DNA of 64,000 bases from Isoetes taiwanensis (GCA_021234155.1 JAJEKV010000159.1:248001-312000), one strand, 5' to 3'. Shown: positions 22,935 to 37,416, counted from the stretch's first letter. Notes: a model not told the origin generated them from the letters alone. Numbers and translations: made by a program.

Positions 22935-23449
22935 TTGTTAATGGATGGAAACTCTACAACTCTTTTTGATAGTCGTTTCTGCGATGCACGCCCATTCCTT
23001 AAATTAAATCGGAACTCATACCTGACTTCCGCCTTAAGCTGGCTTCTTGCCCAAATCCTCTTCTTACGCCCATTCCGTCTGTTTCCTTTGCAATGGCCTC
23101 TGCATGCAGCTGAAATAAAGCACCAGAGTATGTGCTTAAGCAGGTGCCTAAGGATGCGGACGTCGCTCCGCAATACAGGAACGCCAATTTTTTTGAGCCG
23201 GTTCGTCCAGAAGAAGCAACAGACACTGAGGACCATGAGAAAGAAGAAGGTATTCTTTTGTTTTGCAATTTTTTTTTTGTTTTGTTTTTCTTTTGTTCTA
23301 ATTAAATGCTTTTTTTGTTTACAGAAGTCAAGCAGGAAGTGGAGCAGGAAGTGGAGAATTCTGAAGAAGAAGAGGAGGAGAATTCTGAGGAAGAGGAGGA
23401 TGAAGAGGAAGAGGAAGAGGCAGAGTTTACAACCAATCATAAGTTTTGA
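22935..23449 (+). CDS. Unrecognised protein with long acidic C-terminal tail (two exons, one apparent frameshift)
   Basis: The last part reads APEYVLKQVPKDADVAPQYR, then NANFFEPVRPEEATDTEDHE (exon end 23249). An intron 23250-23324 (GTATTC..TTTACAG, very T-rich) follows, then VKQEVEQEVENSEEEEEENS, a run of Glu/Asp, and FTTNHKF with a TGA stop at 23447-23449. The two exons join in frame. Upstream, an open frame from ATG 22935 (MDGNSTTLFDSRFCDARP..., ending PLHAAEIK) would connect if one base were missing near 23118. Function is unknown to me. Tail composition suggests a protein that binds basic partners, but this is inference. The stop codon lies exactly where the 100-bp CCTAGG repeat begins. 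Confidence 0.4.
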
Positions 23450-23555
23450 GCAGTCATCAGCATATCCTAGGGATATTATAGCATATACCTAGGATATGCC
23501 AAAAGCCCACATAAAACAAGGGTTTGCCCCCCTAGGGGCAACCCAAAAACAACGA
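23448..23555 (+). repeat. CCTAGG-centred 100-bp dispersed repeat, copy 3
   Basis: It begins GAGCAGTCATCAGCATATCC and contains AGCATATACCTAGGATATGCC, then AAGGGTTTGCCCCCCTAGG and GGCAACCCAAAAACAACGAGG. It is the near-identical partner of the minus-strand copy at 300-440. Confidence 0.8.
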
Positions 23556-25480
23556 GGATTTATCTGTTTATTCATTATTAATAAATTCTATTATTACATG
23601 CTACCTCATGTATTAATATTGGTATTGGTATAATATTATATGTCTAATTCTATGCAATGTTTTTGTTTCCATAATTTGAGCACCTCTAGTTTGTTAGATT
23701 TGTGAGGCTATGATGTGTATATCTACACCCCTACACCATCCTTAAGGCCCCGAAGGGGCCAAAAAATTTTTTAGTTAACACAAACCATTAACACACAACT
23801 AACATTATTAACACAAACTATTGCATTTGGCACATTTAAATTAAAACCCCCCTTAAACCCCCTTTGGTTTGGGTGCATATTCACACGGGGGGTTACGCAG
23901 GGCAGCGAGAGCCTCAAAAAATTTACAATACATGTATAAAATTAACACCATTAAGTACATTCTCTCAAACCTTATAGTATTTTTTAAAGGGAAAAACTAC
24001 AATATACCCCTAACGTTTTGCAAAATTCACAACATACCCCTAACTTTTAACATACAGTTCACAAAAACTTGTACATGCATGCCCCACAAACGAGGATCGC
24101 TATGTACGGTCCAGATCTTGGAATAAAGGGCAAATATACCCATCCGACAGCTCTCGTTGCCCGAAGTAACCCCCGTGTATGTTTTGTATTAAAAATGTTA
24201 GTTGTGTGTTAATGGTTCTTTGGCGATCTGATCAGACTTACCGCTTATCAATACAGGAATTGATGAAGCAAGAGGTTATTGAAAAAGAGTTGTGCCATGT
24301 TTCTTCTGAAAATGTTTGTACCTTTGAGTATATGTACTCCTTTGCTGGACACATAATGCAATGAATTTTCTTCTGAGGTAGAAGTTAACTAAGATGTTTG
24401 CACATGTAGGTTAAGGTTAGCAGCACGTTCCTACCACATAGATAGGTTAAATGTAAAGATCTTGCATTTTGGATTTCTGCCATGGCCAATCTTATTCAGG
24501 TATATTTTAATCAAGTGCAAAGACCTATGATAGGTCTATTTATTTGTCTTAGGCAAAAGCAAAAACAAAGTCTCTCTAATTGATGAGCTTCAATGCAAAT
24601 ATTATGTCACCATCCTCTCTGACAAAAGACATAAGGCTAAAGCCTGTCTTAGACTCTCTTGGTGTTCTAGGATGGACTGTATGAGAGCCTTCCTATGGAC
24701 TGTAGCTCCCCATATTGTAAAGGCTATCCAGAAACAGATGAATTCTACAGGAATATTTTTGAGTTGTAGCTACCTTCACATGGCATGGTAAAAAATTACA
24801 ACGGCTACTTGCTCCTTTACACCTCATATGATTATGAGATTAGTGCTCCAAGATACCAAGCCACAATTTAGTCCCACCTGCCCTAGAGTCTGCACGGCGT
24901 CAGCCATGGCCGTCTACTACTGCACCCCCAAGCCGCTTCATGCCACCATCGCCTAACGAAGGCCACATTCTTATGCCCCCGCCGACAAAGAACAACACCT
25001 GCTAGCCGGGCGTGATTGACCCAACAATCGAGTTCCAAGAGCCGAGACGGCTGGCCACAATGTGGTGGTACACGGCCCCGTTTAAGAGGCAGGAGGACCT
25101 CATTAACCGCCCGTGATGTTGATTCTTGCTCGAATGACACTCCCCACGCCGGTATTAATATTATTAGGGCAAGACGCCATGGTATCCAAATACCAGACCT
25201 TTTACCTGCAGTCACGCTCACAAGATGAAATGTGCAAGTGAAAGCGTACCATCCCGCGCCGTGGTAGGCAACAAGGAATTGCTATGTATGTTGACCGAGA
25301 CCGAACCCTACCCCCAACAAGAAGACCCTGTGCAATGAAGGCCAAAGTTAAAAGCATTCGCAGACAGGAGGAGCCTCAGTGATCGATTTGGGGCCAAGAT
25401 GCAAATTTTTAGGTCGCCAAATGTCAAGTATAACTCGCGAACCCTCCAAATACCGCCATCACAAGGCATCCTAAAATTTA
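23556..25480. other. Intergenic DNA, no gene recognised
   Basis: Seen here are a small hairpin GGCCCCGAAGGGGCC (about 23744-23762), a stretch with AATATACCCCTAACGTTTTGC and ACATACCCCTAAC at 24000-24050, and a GC-rich island at 24880-25280 with open frames on both strands (minus 24883-25221). That island might be an old coding piece, but I recognise no family. Confidence 0.45.
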
Positions 25481-25499
25481 ACTGTTATAATTAACCACT

Positions 25500-26110
25500 A
25501 AGGAACCACTATACATGTGGTTACTTATACAAAAAATAATAATCTTAATAGAAACCACACATTATAGTGGTTTTTATAAGTAGGATGTGGTTTTTCATGC
25601 TGGTTTTTATTGCAACATGGTTTATTTAAATTGATAATGCTTTCTAGCATGGCTTTTTTGTTAATTTATTGATACAACATGGGTTATTAAGTTGGTAATG
25701 GTTTATGGTATGGTTTTTCAATGCTAGACGATGATTTTCCATATTGGTTTTATTTCGTAGTATGGTTTACTAAAATTAGTATAGTTTGCAAGGTGGTTTC
25801 CATTGCCAATTTAAATACCTAGTGGTTATTCATTTTGGTTTTCTATTGCCGAAATTGTCTGTTAAAAGGCAACCACATTGGTTTTCTTTTGTAGTATGGT
25901 TTATTAAAATTAATGTAGTTTACAAGGTGTTTTTTACTGCCAATATAAATATCTAGTGGTTATTCATGATGGTTTTCTATTGCAGAATTGTCTACTAAAA
26001 ATCGATTATGGTTCGTAGCATGGTTTCTGAACCAATTTAATTTGCATGGTGGTTATTTATAATTCCCAACCAAAAGGGTGGTTATTCATATTGCTATTCA
26101 TAAACCTCAA
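25500..26110. repeat. Degenerate short-period repeat rich in (A)TGGTTTT
   Basis: Variants of GTGGTTTTTAT, CATGGTTTATT and AGTATGGTTTATTAAAATTA recur every 20-40 bases. Two longer phrases are themselves repeated: TTTTGTAGTATGGTTTATTAAAATTA with a variant, and ACTGCCAATATAAATA(C)CTAGTGGTTATTCAT. The complementary wording (AACCACATGT) fills 34900-35600. This is low-complexity or satellite-like DNA without coding sense. Confidence 0.6.
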
Positions 26111-27002
26111 TGGATATTATGAATCCATGATGTAAATTAAATTATTACTTAAATATATGCTACAAAATTTATATTTTGTGGAATTATGATTATATCTTCT
26201 ACAAGCATTTAAGACAATCCCTCTATAATTGATCAGTGTTGTCTTAATTTAATACATTCGACAATCATAATCTTAATAGTAGATCATGAAGTTTACTTTA
26301 AGTTCCAAATAATTGGGACATTTTGTATGCCCAATGATTCTAAAACAATATATCTCGAGATTGTCCCCTTTAATGTATGTGCAAGATGTGACGTTAATCC
26401 ATGAGAACACTTGGGTAATATTAAAACAATGTCTTCAATAGATTTCTTGATTTAAGGAACTAGGTGATTGCGTGGTTTACTAGACAATCAAATAGATATT
26501 AGCCCTGGAGTAGCCATGACATGATACTCAATATGCATGTTAATGACATGCAAAGAACAATTACGAGGGAACCCTAGTGCTAAGATGGAGCATAAGGTCT
26601 TCTACATTTAGCAACCAAAATGAGCACATGTCAATGATTTAATTTACATGAAGAATCATCAATAACAAATGAAAGCAACAAATAGCTTCAAGGGCTCTAA
26701 CACGTCCAATGTCCCTCCTCGTGTCTTTTTGATAAGGCAATGGTATGGTAGTTAAATCAATGAACGAAATGAGCCTTGACATCAATTCCAAGTTTGTGAA
26801 CAAACTTACAAAATGTAACTTTTGGGTGTCAAATATAGCCCTCAATGGACTCCCAAAAGTAGAATTCAATGAAGGCAAGTGCCGAACATAAAAGTGATAG
26901 TCTCCTTCCGCATTTGAGCTTTGTGGTGGTCCTCTTTTTATTGCAACATATGTTTGCACTTGTCTAGAAATTAGATACAGCTTTAAAACTTTGCCTCAAG
27001 AA

Positions 27003-27232
27003 AAATAGATAGATAGATAGTCGTTTTAACGTCACGTCACGCCACTAGGCAGCATCCAACTGGACATGTGACCACACATCACACTACATTGCTCGGTTGG
27101 GCCCTGCCCCCAACCACTTTACATTGCATCTGTGGGATTTGACGTCCAACAGTTCAGAGAGCAATTTTGGGCGGTCTCGAACTCGAAACCTATAATTGCT
27201 AGAACTAGTGTGTTACCGCTAGACCATATGGA
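27003..27232 (-). mobile_element. tRNA-derived SINE with (TATC)n tail
   Basis: On the minus strand the element starts near 27232 with TGGTCTAGCGGTAACACAC, a good RNA polymerase III A box. About 30 bases later comes GGTTTCGAGTTCGAGACC, a B-box-like stretch (GGTTCGANNCC with an inserted base). An unrelated body of about 140 bases follows, and it ends in CTATCTATCTATCTATTTTT. Internal promoter boxes near the 5' end, a non-coding body and a simple-repeat tail are the SINE layout. Length is about 230 bp. No convincing target-site duplication could be read. Confidence 0.75.
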
Positions 27233-27235
27233 TCA

Positions 27236-27935
27236 AAATGCACCCTAGGGATTTAGAGTGACAATCCAGTCCACCAATTCGGACAAGACTATAAATGACC
27301 TCATAGCATTGACTCCCATTGGTTCTAGAAATAATATGTTATCTGTCAATTGGAAAATCTCATACCATTAAAAGACACCATTTTGTCAACATTTTTACCA
27401 TTTGGGTCCAAGGACCAGGTTATGTTCAAACTTTGCCAGAACAATTTTGTAATTGACATGCATGTTTGTTCTTGGTGTAATATAATATTTCAATGGTATG
27501 TTTGCCCTAGAATATTTATGGAAAATTATCTAGAAAATGGTTCATAGCTTCAAGTTTGCCTAAGAAAGAACAACGCTTGACCATTCAACCTGTAGGTTTC
27601 ATGTTATTAGGTCGCTTTTTAGTTAGTTTGGGCTTCGCAAATGTTGCTTATGGATCAAGGGATTTAGAGTGGCAATCCAATTCACGACTTCGAACAGGAC
27701 GAGATTATACAACCTCACTGTGTTGCTTTAGGGACCATATGTTATATGTCGAAACATCTCCCACCCTTAAAAAATACCATTTGTTGAAAACTTGGGCCAG
27801 TGCGAGAATCATGTTACGCCTAAATTTTGCCACACCGATTTTATAAATACTTGACATGCATGTCTATCCTTGGCATAATATAAGAGTTCAATGGTATGGC
27901 TACCGTGGAATATTTTATAGTCTCATGACTCTAAT
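27236..27935. repeat. Tandem duplication of about 411 bp, diverged
   Basis: The phrase ATGGATCAA..GGGATTTAGAGTG opens both units (about 27236 and 27650). Later matching phrases are ACCATATGTTATATGTC against AATATGTTATCTGTCAA, TTGACATGCATGT at both, TTGGTGTAATATAA against TTGGCATAATATAA, and TTCAATGGTATG at both. The SINE lies immediately to the left of unit 1. Confidence 0.7.
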
Positions 27936-28981
27936 TTGCTCCTCAGGGACTCGGTTAAATGCTTTCGTAAAATCGAATTTTAAGCAAAAAATAGTGCATT
28001 ACCAACTCCTTTAGATCCTTCCATGACTATGCTTAAAGTGACTAGATGATCGTGGGTTAGTTGATCATGACGAAAACCACTCTATTTAGGGACCATTGTT
28101 CGTGGAAAGACATGCTTGCAATATACCATCAAAGAGTTCTATTATCCTCAACAATTATGTCCCTAATTTATTTTTGAGAAGCTTGATTGCCATATCTAGA
28201 GAATATCAGACTTTTCCACTAGACATATGGTTAAGGGGAAATTTGATGTCTTCAACAATTAAAACATCCTCCATTGTTCCCTCAAAAGCTGCAAATTAGG
28301 CACATGATAGAATTCTTTGGCAGAATCTCATAAATTCTTTCTCGAAAAACACCAAATGCACTTCTAGCTTTCCTTGGTGCCTCTCCTTAGATGCTGCATC
28401 ATGTGACTAGTGTAAGCTAACATGCTTTTGTAATATGATGTTATAACAGTCTAGATGTCATGTAAGCTTTGGAGAGAAAATTTGTGCTATTGGGCACTTA
28501 TCTAGTATCAACAAGACTAGGTATTGCCTTGGTGTTACTACTTCTGGATTCTCTTCCAGGTAATGGGGAGTGAGGTCAATTTGTAAGGCAATATAATTGC
28601 CTTAGTTTTAAAATAAGGCAATGACAATGTTAATGGTTGAAAACCATCAAATAAAAGGTGAGGAACCCACCTCGAATATTTGGGGTTTCTTATCGATTAT
28701 AGGTGGCTGAACCATGAGACGTGGGCTCCAACATGCCACCTAGGCTCGAACATGCCAAGGTGGCTTCAACATTCCAATTCAAACATTAATGGCCTAAAAT
28801 GTGTGCCTAATGCTAGTAAACGTGTGCCCGGCGTTGCCGGGCTAATGTCGTGGCTTGTATTTTTACTTGGCCTTTAACGTTCTTTTTGTAACTTGCGACA
28901 ACACTACATGTTGATGCTTGCAAGAATAGACATAGTTTACTTTTGTAATTATGGTTCATCACTCGCATATTTATGGTGACG

Positions 28982-29150
28982 TCAACATAATCCTATATAT
29001 AGGTGTACCTCAAGGAGGCAAAAATCTCCTCCCAAACCAACAACGAATCCCCCAAATAATCTATCACATGACATCTCATCACAGAGTGTTTTATCAAGTG
29101 CTTCATAAACATGTTGATGCATCATTGGGACCTCATCCCATATAGTCATA
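28982..29150 (-). pseudogene. Unrecognised coding-like segment, paired with 30690-30960
   Basis: The minus strand reads TIWDEVPMMHQHVYEALDKT then LCDEM and LFGGFVVG. The plus strand at 30728-30830 reads ERQAPMVHKHVYEALAHVDG then NYLGN. The shared P-M-(M/V)-H-(Q/K)-H-V-Y-E-A-L core is also conserved as DNA. The two copies lie in inverted orientation around the (CT)n tracts. I do not recognise the family; it may be part of a transposon protein. Confidence 0.4.
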
Positions 29151-29189
29151 TTAGTCTCTATTGTCAACTTTGCCTGCTCGAACTGCTTC

Positions 29190-29450
29190 CTATTTTCCAT
29201 GGAAACCCTTCCAAATTTCCATGGAAACCCTTCCCCGCCGAATTCCATGAAACCCTTATCTTTCAAAAACCGAAATTCCCTTGAAGGGTTTCCATGAAAC
29301 CCCTTAATTCCGTTTGGAAACCCTTCCAAATTTCTAAGTTTGGAAAATAGGAAGGGTTTCCACGGAAATTGGAAGGGTTTCCATGGAAAATGGGAAGGGT
29401 TTCCCATTTGAAAAACCCAAAGGGTTTCCACCGGAAAATAGGAAGGAACA
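29190..29450. repeat. Array of GGAAGGGTTTCC / GGAAACCCTTCC inverted motifs
   Basis: About ten occurrences of GGAAACCCTTCC or its complement GGAAGGGTTTCC lie in both orientations, often joined as TTTCCATGGAAACCC. The left half carries mostly the forward form and the right half the complement, so the array as a whole can fold on itself. Two or three further copies lie at 29575-29660. Confidence 0.9.
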
Positions 29451-29741
29451 TTTTTAAATATTTATAATATTCAAAGTCTTTTCAATGGACCAAAGCTTTT
29501 CTAGGCGGATGCCGCCATTAATGGGGCACACTCATAAATATGCAGTTGGAGAAGAAATTCAAAATTTAATTCATATGGAAACCCTTCCTATTTTCCAATG
29601 CCATGGGAAAATAAGAAGGGTTTCCTAAACATTGACATAAAATAGGAAGGGTTTCCATCTCTGATCAAAAATTTCTAAAAAACCATGCACTATTTTTTTT
29701 AATATCACTAAAAGTGTTTTTTCTCCAACTACCTTATTAAT

Positions 29742-29911
<170 letters not shown>

Positions 29912-30262
29912 TGGACCCCTTAGCATCTTGCTATCATTAATTTTATTTATTTTACCGAGAGTTCTTCATTTTAGGTAGTTTTCCTGGAGTTCAATCGTGA
30001 AATGGCATCTAATTCCCATGGACTTTTGGATGAAAGTCTGAACTCTCCCAATCGGTGAAACACCAAAGGCCTTGACCTTTGATGTATTTGGATATGAAGT
30101 TTTCCTTCAAAATACAAATAGATTATTACTGTTTTGCGAATGTTTTATATTATTACTCTAAAAAGAATAATCTTACGGTCATATATGTAACACTATCCTG
30201 TTGAGTTGGTTTAAGATTTGGTTCTACGTTGAGTTTAGCTTTTTGCTAATTAGGTGTTCTAT

Positions 30263-30434
<172 letters not shown>

Positions 30435-30689
30435 AAGTTGAACCGGTCCTCCTCTATTGGGCAAAATGTAGGGGCCTTTTTGTTAAAACCCTCACCACTT
30501 GGAGCGATCCTAGGGATCGCCGAGCAGAAGGCCTTCTTAACGCCACACTCTCATAAAACCATTGTCCCAGGTCAAGATCTTGCTCCATGCAGGCAGGCTT
30601 CCTTCCATTCAAGGTTCAAGATAACAAAACGTCATTGACACTTCGGAAGGTGGGGGCTATGGATGAAGCCGGTACCCCAAAAGTTGCAA

Positions 30690-30960
30690 TTGGAGACTGG
30701 CATGATTATATGGGAATAGAATGATTATTGGAAAGACAAGCCCCAATGGTTCATAAACATGTCTATGAAGCACTTGCTCATGTGGACGGTGATATCATCC
30801 GGATGAATTATTTGGGCAATTGTTGTTTGCCCGGATGCTTTTTCATGGCCAAGCTTTGGAATCCAAAAAAAGGAGGGTTAATGCTCAAGGAGGCCTGTCA
30901 CATGTCAAGGTGGCAAATTATCGGCAACGAAATTAATCCCATGCTCATCGAGGGGCATTA
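30690..30960 (+). pseudogene. Unrecognised coding-like segment, partner of 28982-29150
   Basis: The open frame from 30728 reads MERQAPMVHKHVYEALAHVD then GDIIRMNYLGNCCLPGCF. The first half matches the minus-strand segment at 28982-29150. The second half shows no family that I know. It lies between the second and third (CT)n tracts. Confidence 0.4.
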
Positions 30961-31499
30961 ACCCACTACCGTGGCTTTACCCATCTACCCATGAAAACAC
31001 AAGGTGATTGCTTCCATTAACGCCGGGCAGTGCACACCACCCTCCGCGTTGAGACGGGGAGATGGATTTCGCGCGTGAGGGGCAAATTATCAATCTTTGT
31101 CAGTTGGCCATTTGTTTTCGGATGAAAGTCAATCCCCTCGGGCCTGTCCGTGGAGCATATCCGGGCTCGGTATGCTGTCGATTAGTTGTGCCCCTTCCTA
31201 TTTGCATGGAAAACCCACCAAATTCCATGGAAACTTGTTGGGATGGAAACCTCCAGGTAATGGATCCGTGTGACCGGTTATGCCCCCTATCAAGGCAAAC
31301 CTCAGTACTTGTGATTATGTAATATAGCTGCGAATGTCGTTTCATCCTTATTGCTACTAAGGTTTTCCCATTTTGAAAACCCAAGCCCAGAAAATAGGAG
31401 GGGAACATTTTAATCCTGGTAGTAATGTCGCATTTTCTCTCTCTTTGTAATATGGGTCCCATAGGCCAGTTGGTCTTAATGGGGCCACTCATAAAATCA

Positions 31500-33490
<1,991 letters not shown>

Positions 33491-33997
33491 AATTTGAAAG
33501 GCATGCCTTTATTGTTTTTATTCCATGCATTATTCATTGGATCGAAACCCTATTCTCTTCCAACTGCGCCTCCAGCTGCCGCCGGCCTGGCTCCAAATGC
33601 GCCCCAATGGCGAATCCATCTCCTGCTCCCTCGCTTCCAAAGATCTCCTTGGGAAATCCAACTCCGGCCCCGCCTCCAAAGATCTCCTTAGCGGATCCAA
33701 CTCCCTGCCCTCTTTTTTTTTAACTCCACGATTTACATCCGATTGTTGTTCTTGTGAGTTTCAAGGTTACTTTCATGTTTTCTTTCCTTTATCGTATTTG
33801 ATTTTTTTGTGAACCGTAGTTATTGTTAGGAGACTCCTTTCTCGATTTTTTGTGAACAAGGAGTCAAAGACACACGATATCTACTTACCAAGATTACTCT
33901 TGATCTCTGCCATTCATCATCTTGCTTCTACTATCGATAGGTTTAAAAGTCTTTACAAATTGTTAAGAAATACATAGATGCAAGAGTGATGAAGTTA

Positions 33998-34162
33998 ATG
34001 CAGTTTTTCCTAGCGGCTTTGGTTATTTTTCTAGCTTATCCAGATTACCTTAATCTGTTTGAAGTGCGAATGGAAGGCTTGGACCAGCTGTACATCAAGC
34101 ACATTGCTTTGCCCTGTAAATCTAGCATCTTTGGCCGTATATTTGATTCTGAGCTTCCAAGG
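33998..34162 (+). CDS. Possible small exon of unknown gene
   Basis: From ATG 33998 the frame reads MQFFLAALVIFLAYPDYLNL, then FEVRMEGLDQLYIKHIALPC and IFGRIFDSELPR, and meets a possible donor (AAG|GTAGAG). The start is hydrophobic, like a membrane anchor. The same 3' part is duplicated about 180 bp downstream in the tandem repeat 34130-34480 but without the open frame. I recognise no family. It could be coding or chance. Confidence 0.25.
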
Positions 34163-34480
34163 TAGAGTAGTCTTCCTGATATTTTTTTATATTTGTTTGA
34201 ACTAGTTCAAAAAATTTAAGTTCTACACTGATTTTTTTTGTTTCATACATTGAAGGACAGTTTTTTTCTTTGTTTGCAGCAGAGGAGCTTCTTGGCCGTA
34301 AAAGAGGCTACCTAGCATCTCTAACCATATATTTCATTCTAAGCTTTCAGGGTACAGTACTCTTCCTGATATTTATTTGAACTAGTTCAAAAAATTTAAA
34401 GTCTTACACACTAATTTTTTTTTGTTTCATACATTGAAGGGCAAATTTTGTTTTGTTTGCAGCATAGGAGCTCCTTGGCT
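34130..34480. repeat. Tandem duplication of about 180 bp
   Basis: Both halves contain ACTAGTTCAAAAAATTTAA (34201 and 34381), GTTTCATACATTGAAGG, and TGTTTGCAGCA.AGGAGCT (34271 and 34454). Each half ends with a T-rich tract plus TTTGCAG, which resembles a 3' splice site, so an intron-exon junction was probably duplicated. Confidence 0.85.
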
Positions 34481-34899
34481 GATGCGTTGGGGCTGCTCTG
34501 TGAGAGTTTTGCCCCTCTTTGTTGGCTGCCCCCTTTGTCTGTTTTGTTCTGTCTGTTATGTAAAACTAGGTCTAGCAGAACAATTTTCCCTAGGTGGAAA
34601 TAGTCTAGAGTTAAAAGTTTTTTTCTTAGATAGGAAAAGTTCTTAATGCCTAATAAACATATGGGAGTGCTCAAGATGGATAAACAATTTTTAGTCGGTA
34701 TTTGGAAAATAATTTGTTGGTAATGCATATGATGTACGATTGTTATAATATGATATCCCTAATGGATCAATTTGGGTTCGATTCCCAAAAGGCTATATTA
34801 AAACATATGCGAAGCACAAGTAAACTAAAAGCATGGATTTAAGTAAAAAATTGATGAAGAGTAGAACAATTAAAAAAACAATGACTAGTTTTCTTAAGA

Positions 34900-35600
34900 A
34901 CCGTATTTAAGAAGCATGTAAAACAACTATTGAAAAAAAACCATATGTTGATATTTTTTAGAACCATGTGTCTTTATTTGAGAAACACCACATTGGATAT
35001 TCCGGTAAACCACATGTTTTTTTAGCAAAAAGAACACTTGAAAACAATTACTAGTTTAAAAACCACATGTAGATATTTTGTTAACCACATGTTGTTTTAG
35101 TAAAAACAACACTTAAAAACAACTATTGTTCTAAAAACCACATGTATATATTTTGTAAAACCACGTTATTTTTTTCAGTAAAACAAAAAAAACACCACCT
35201 AAAAACAATGCATTGAATTTTTTAAAGGTTGTCAATTTTCTATGCATAGACTTTTTAGCCAAAAACTACACGTTATTTCTAGCATTTTCGGAACAAAACT
35301 ATGGGCGCTTTTTAAGTGTTGTTTTTATGCAAAAAAGATACCAAAAAACTACACATTGAGCAAATTTTGGGGTTGTAGTGATTGATAGTACCATGGCATG
35401 ACTATTGCATTTACCATGACATTTAATCATGTTAGTTTACTACAATAATGAACCACATTATAGAATCATATGAAAGAACATCATATTAAACCACATCCAC
35501 AACCTTCATGTTATACCACATGGACAGACCATACCCTTAAAACGGTATAATATACCACATTCATTTACCAGCATGTAATACCACTTTGACAAACTCTACA
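34900..35600. repeat. Degenerate short-period repeat rich in AACCACATG
   Basis: Phrases such as AAAACCACATGTAGATATTTTG, TAAACCACATGTTGTTTTAG and CACTTGAAAACAA recur every 30-60 bases. This is the complement-like partner of the TGGTTTT-rich stretch at 25500-26110. No coding sense. Confidence 0.6.
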
Positions 35601-35759
35601 AAAAAGCCCATCTATCTAACCATCCTAACAAACCTCACAAGAGAACCCATTAGTTTAGCCAGATATGGTTTTTAATGATATCAACCCACAAACATGCACT
35701 GGTTTTGTAGAATGGTTTTATAGTCATAACCATGGGAAAAACCATGTAGAGTTTTAATT

Positions 35760-36350
35760 TTGGGTGCCTTGTGCATGCCACTGCTTCGCCTGCCACAGCC
35801 GCACATCCTGCTCCAGTTGCCTCACCTTCTGTTCCTTGCACATCTCAGGCTGCTTCCACTTCTGCCATCCCCCCTTCTGTTGCCGCCACTGAATCCCCAC
35901 CTGCAGCCCCTGCCAACAAATAGGAATTGCGCCTCCGCATGGTCTTCTGGAATTGTCGGGGCTTCCCATGGCAGAAGGGAGATAGTCTTAACTTAGTTGT
36001 CGTAGACATGGATCTCATCTTCCTCATGGAAACATAGGAGCATGCAGGATACTAGCGCTACTCAATCTTCAATGATTGCACAGGAAAGCGGGGGCATGGG
36101 GGGATTGTCTGCTACTACCGAACGGCCTTGGCACAGTCAATCCCCTTGTTCAAGACAGACAAGCACAACAGGTACCTGTGGGTGTGTGTGCAAAACTGCC
36201 AAAGCAGACCTCTCTTTGTGGTAGCCTGCTACTTTCCACATGTAGAAAGCAACTTCTACCATACCCACTCGAATGTGGATAGGCCGGACCTCTACGTCGA
36301 TGATGACATACAGCAGCATAAACAGTTGGGCAGTGCCATACCAGGGTAGA
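35760..36350 (+). pseudogene. LINE ORF2 endonuclease fragment
   Basis: From ATG 35939 the frame reads MVFWNCRGFPWQKGDSLNLV, then VVDMDLIFLMET. This matches the N-terminus of apurinic-type endonucleases of non-LTR retrotransposons (W-N-C-R-G...L.ET). After a stop and a frame change come KRGHGGIVCYYRTALAQSI and NRYLWVCVQNCQSRPLFVVA, then CYFPH, the later endonuclease blocks (GGI-x-x-x-x-R...; AYFPP-like). The fragment stops near 36350 without reaching the reverse transcriptase. Sequence just upstream (35760-35930, Pro/Leu/Ala-rich) may be the end of ORF1 or the 5' part of ORF2. It may belong to the same family as the RT fragment at 48.8-51.0 kb; this is untested. Confidence 0.7.
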
Positions 36351-37410
36351 ACAACCCATGAGATTTGATCCCTTGACTGATGATGTATTGCAGTTGCGTC
36401 CTGCAGAAGGAGCTTGGCCACGGACCTCAGATGACAATCAGGTCATGCGCTATGGTAGACAGTTGCTTTTGCTCTGTGGTATCTTTGATCTGGTAATCTG
36501 CCAATTTTATGATCTTGTTCTGACATGACACATGAAGGAGGATAAGTTGGATATGAAGAATGAGATCCCTCTGAATTTGCAAAATTAGTGAAAAGAATAA
36601 AGAATGGTGAACAAAGTTAAAGGGCGTAGGCATAATGGAGCAAAAAGACCCAAGTCATTATGGTTCAGTGAAAACAACAGTCCAAGATGGTTTTAGAGAT
36701 ATCATCTGAACAGGTATTATCTGCAAATTTGTATGTTATGAAAGGTGTGGACATAATGAGAGTTGTAGTTGAGATGACTATTCCTCTGGTTGCCTAACTT
36801 TATAACACTGCAACACTGTAGTTGTAAATTCTTGACACATATAAGTAATATTGTTCATAGTTGGTCACCTTTAAATCTTCAAATGGTAACTTAAATCTAC
36901 AAATAGTCTTTCCTTTTTATGCAAGTCCCATCTAGCTATAATAAATTTGGCATGTAATTGTTGTACCCCAACATGAGATGTATCTACACATGTGCTTTTT
37001 TGAGCAAATTCTTAATGAGAGGCTTCAATTCACTTCAGTTGTTGCAATGGAAATAACTATCGTCAATCATTTTTGGAGGAGGAGATAACTATTTTGCATG
37101 GAGCATGCAAATCGCACATTTTTTCCTTCTCAAACACAAGGTGAGAAAATGCAGGTTTAAAGATGATGAAAAGAAATATTTGTGGCGGTTAAGGTCGTCT
37201 CAATAAATTTCATGTATAAAGTAACTATCTTACCTATAAATATTGGAATTAAAGGGCAATATGGTATAGTACGCTCATAAATAACTAGTAATTTAGTTTT
37301 GAAACTATAATATTGAACACATTACCAAACTGCACTAACATTGTATAGTAATGCAAAAAGATATAGAAAACTCTTGTTCATAGACTAAGAAACCTCTCTG
37401 AATTGAAAAG
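36351..37410. other. Intergenic DNA, 3' of the pathogen-related gene
   Basis: No gene is recognised. The stretch next to 37417 should hold the 3' untranslated region and polyadenylation signals of the minus-strand gene. AT-rich sequence is present but no single signal stands out. Confidence 0.45.
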
Positions 37411-37416
37411 TGGAGA

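Noticed and set aside
22883-23440. 185-codon open frame on the minus strand (Phe/Leu/Lys-rich)
   Set aside because: It is the complement of the acidic tail and the T-rich intron of the plus-strand gene; composition explains its length.
24883-25221. GC-rich frames on both strands near 25 kb
   Set aside because: No family motif on either strand and no splice-like edges.
34690-34800. tRNA-like B box GGTTCGATTCC at about 34767 with a possible TTGGTAATGC A box upstream
   Set aside because: No cloverleaf can be drawn with paired acceptor and anticodon stems, and no SINE tail is evident.
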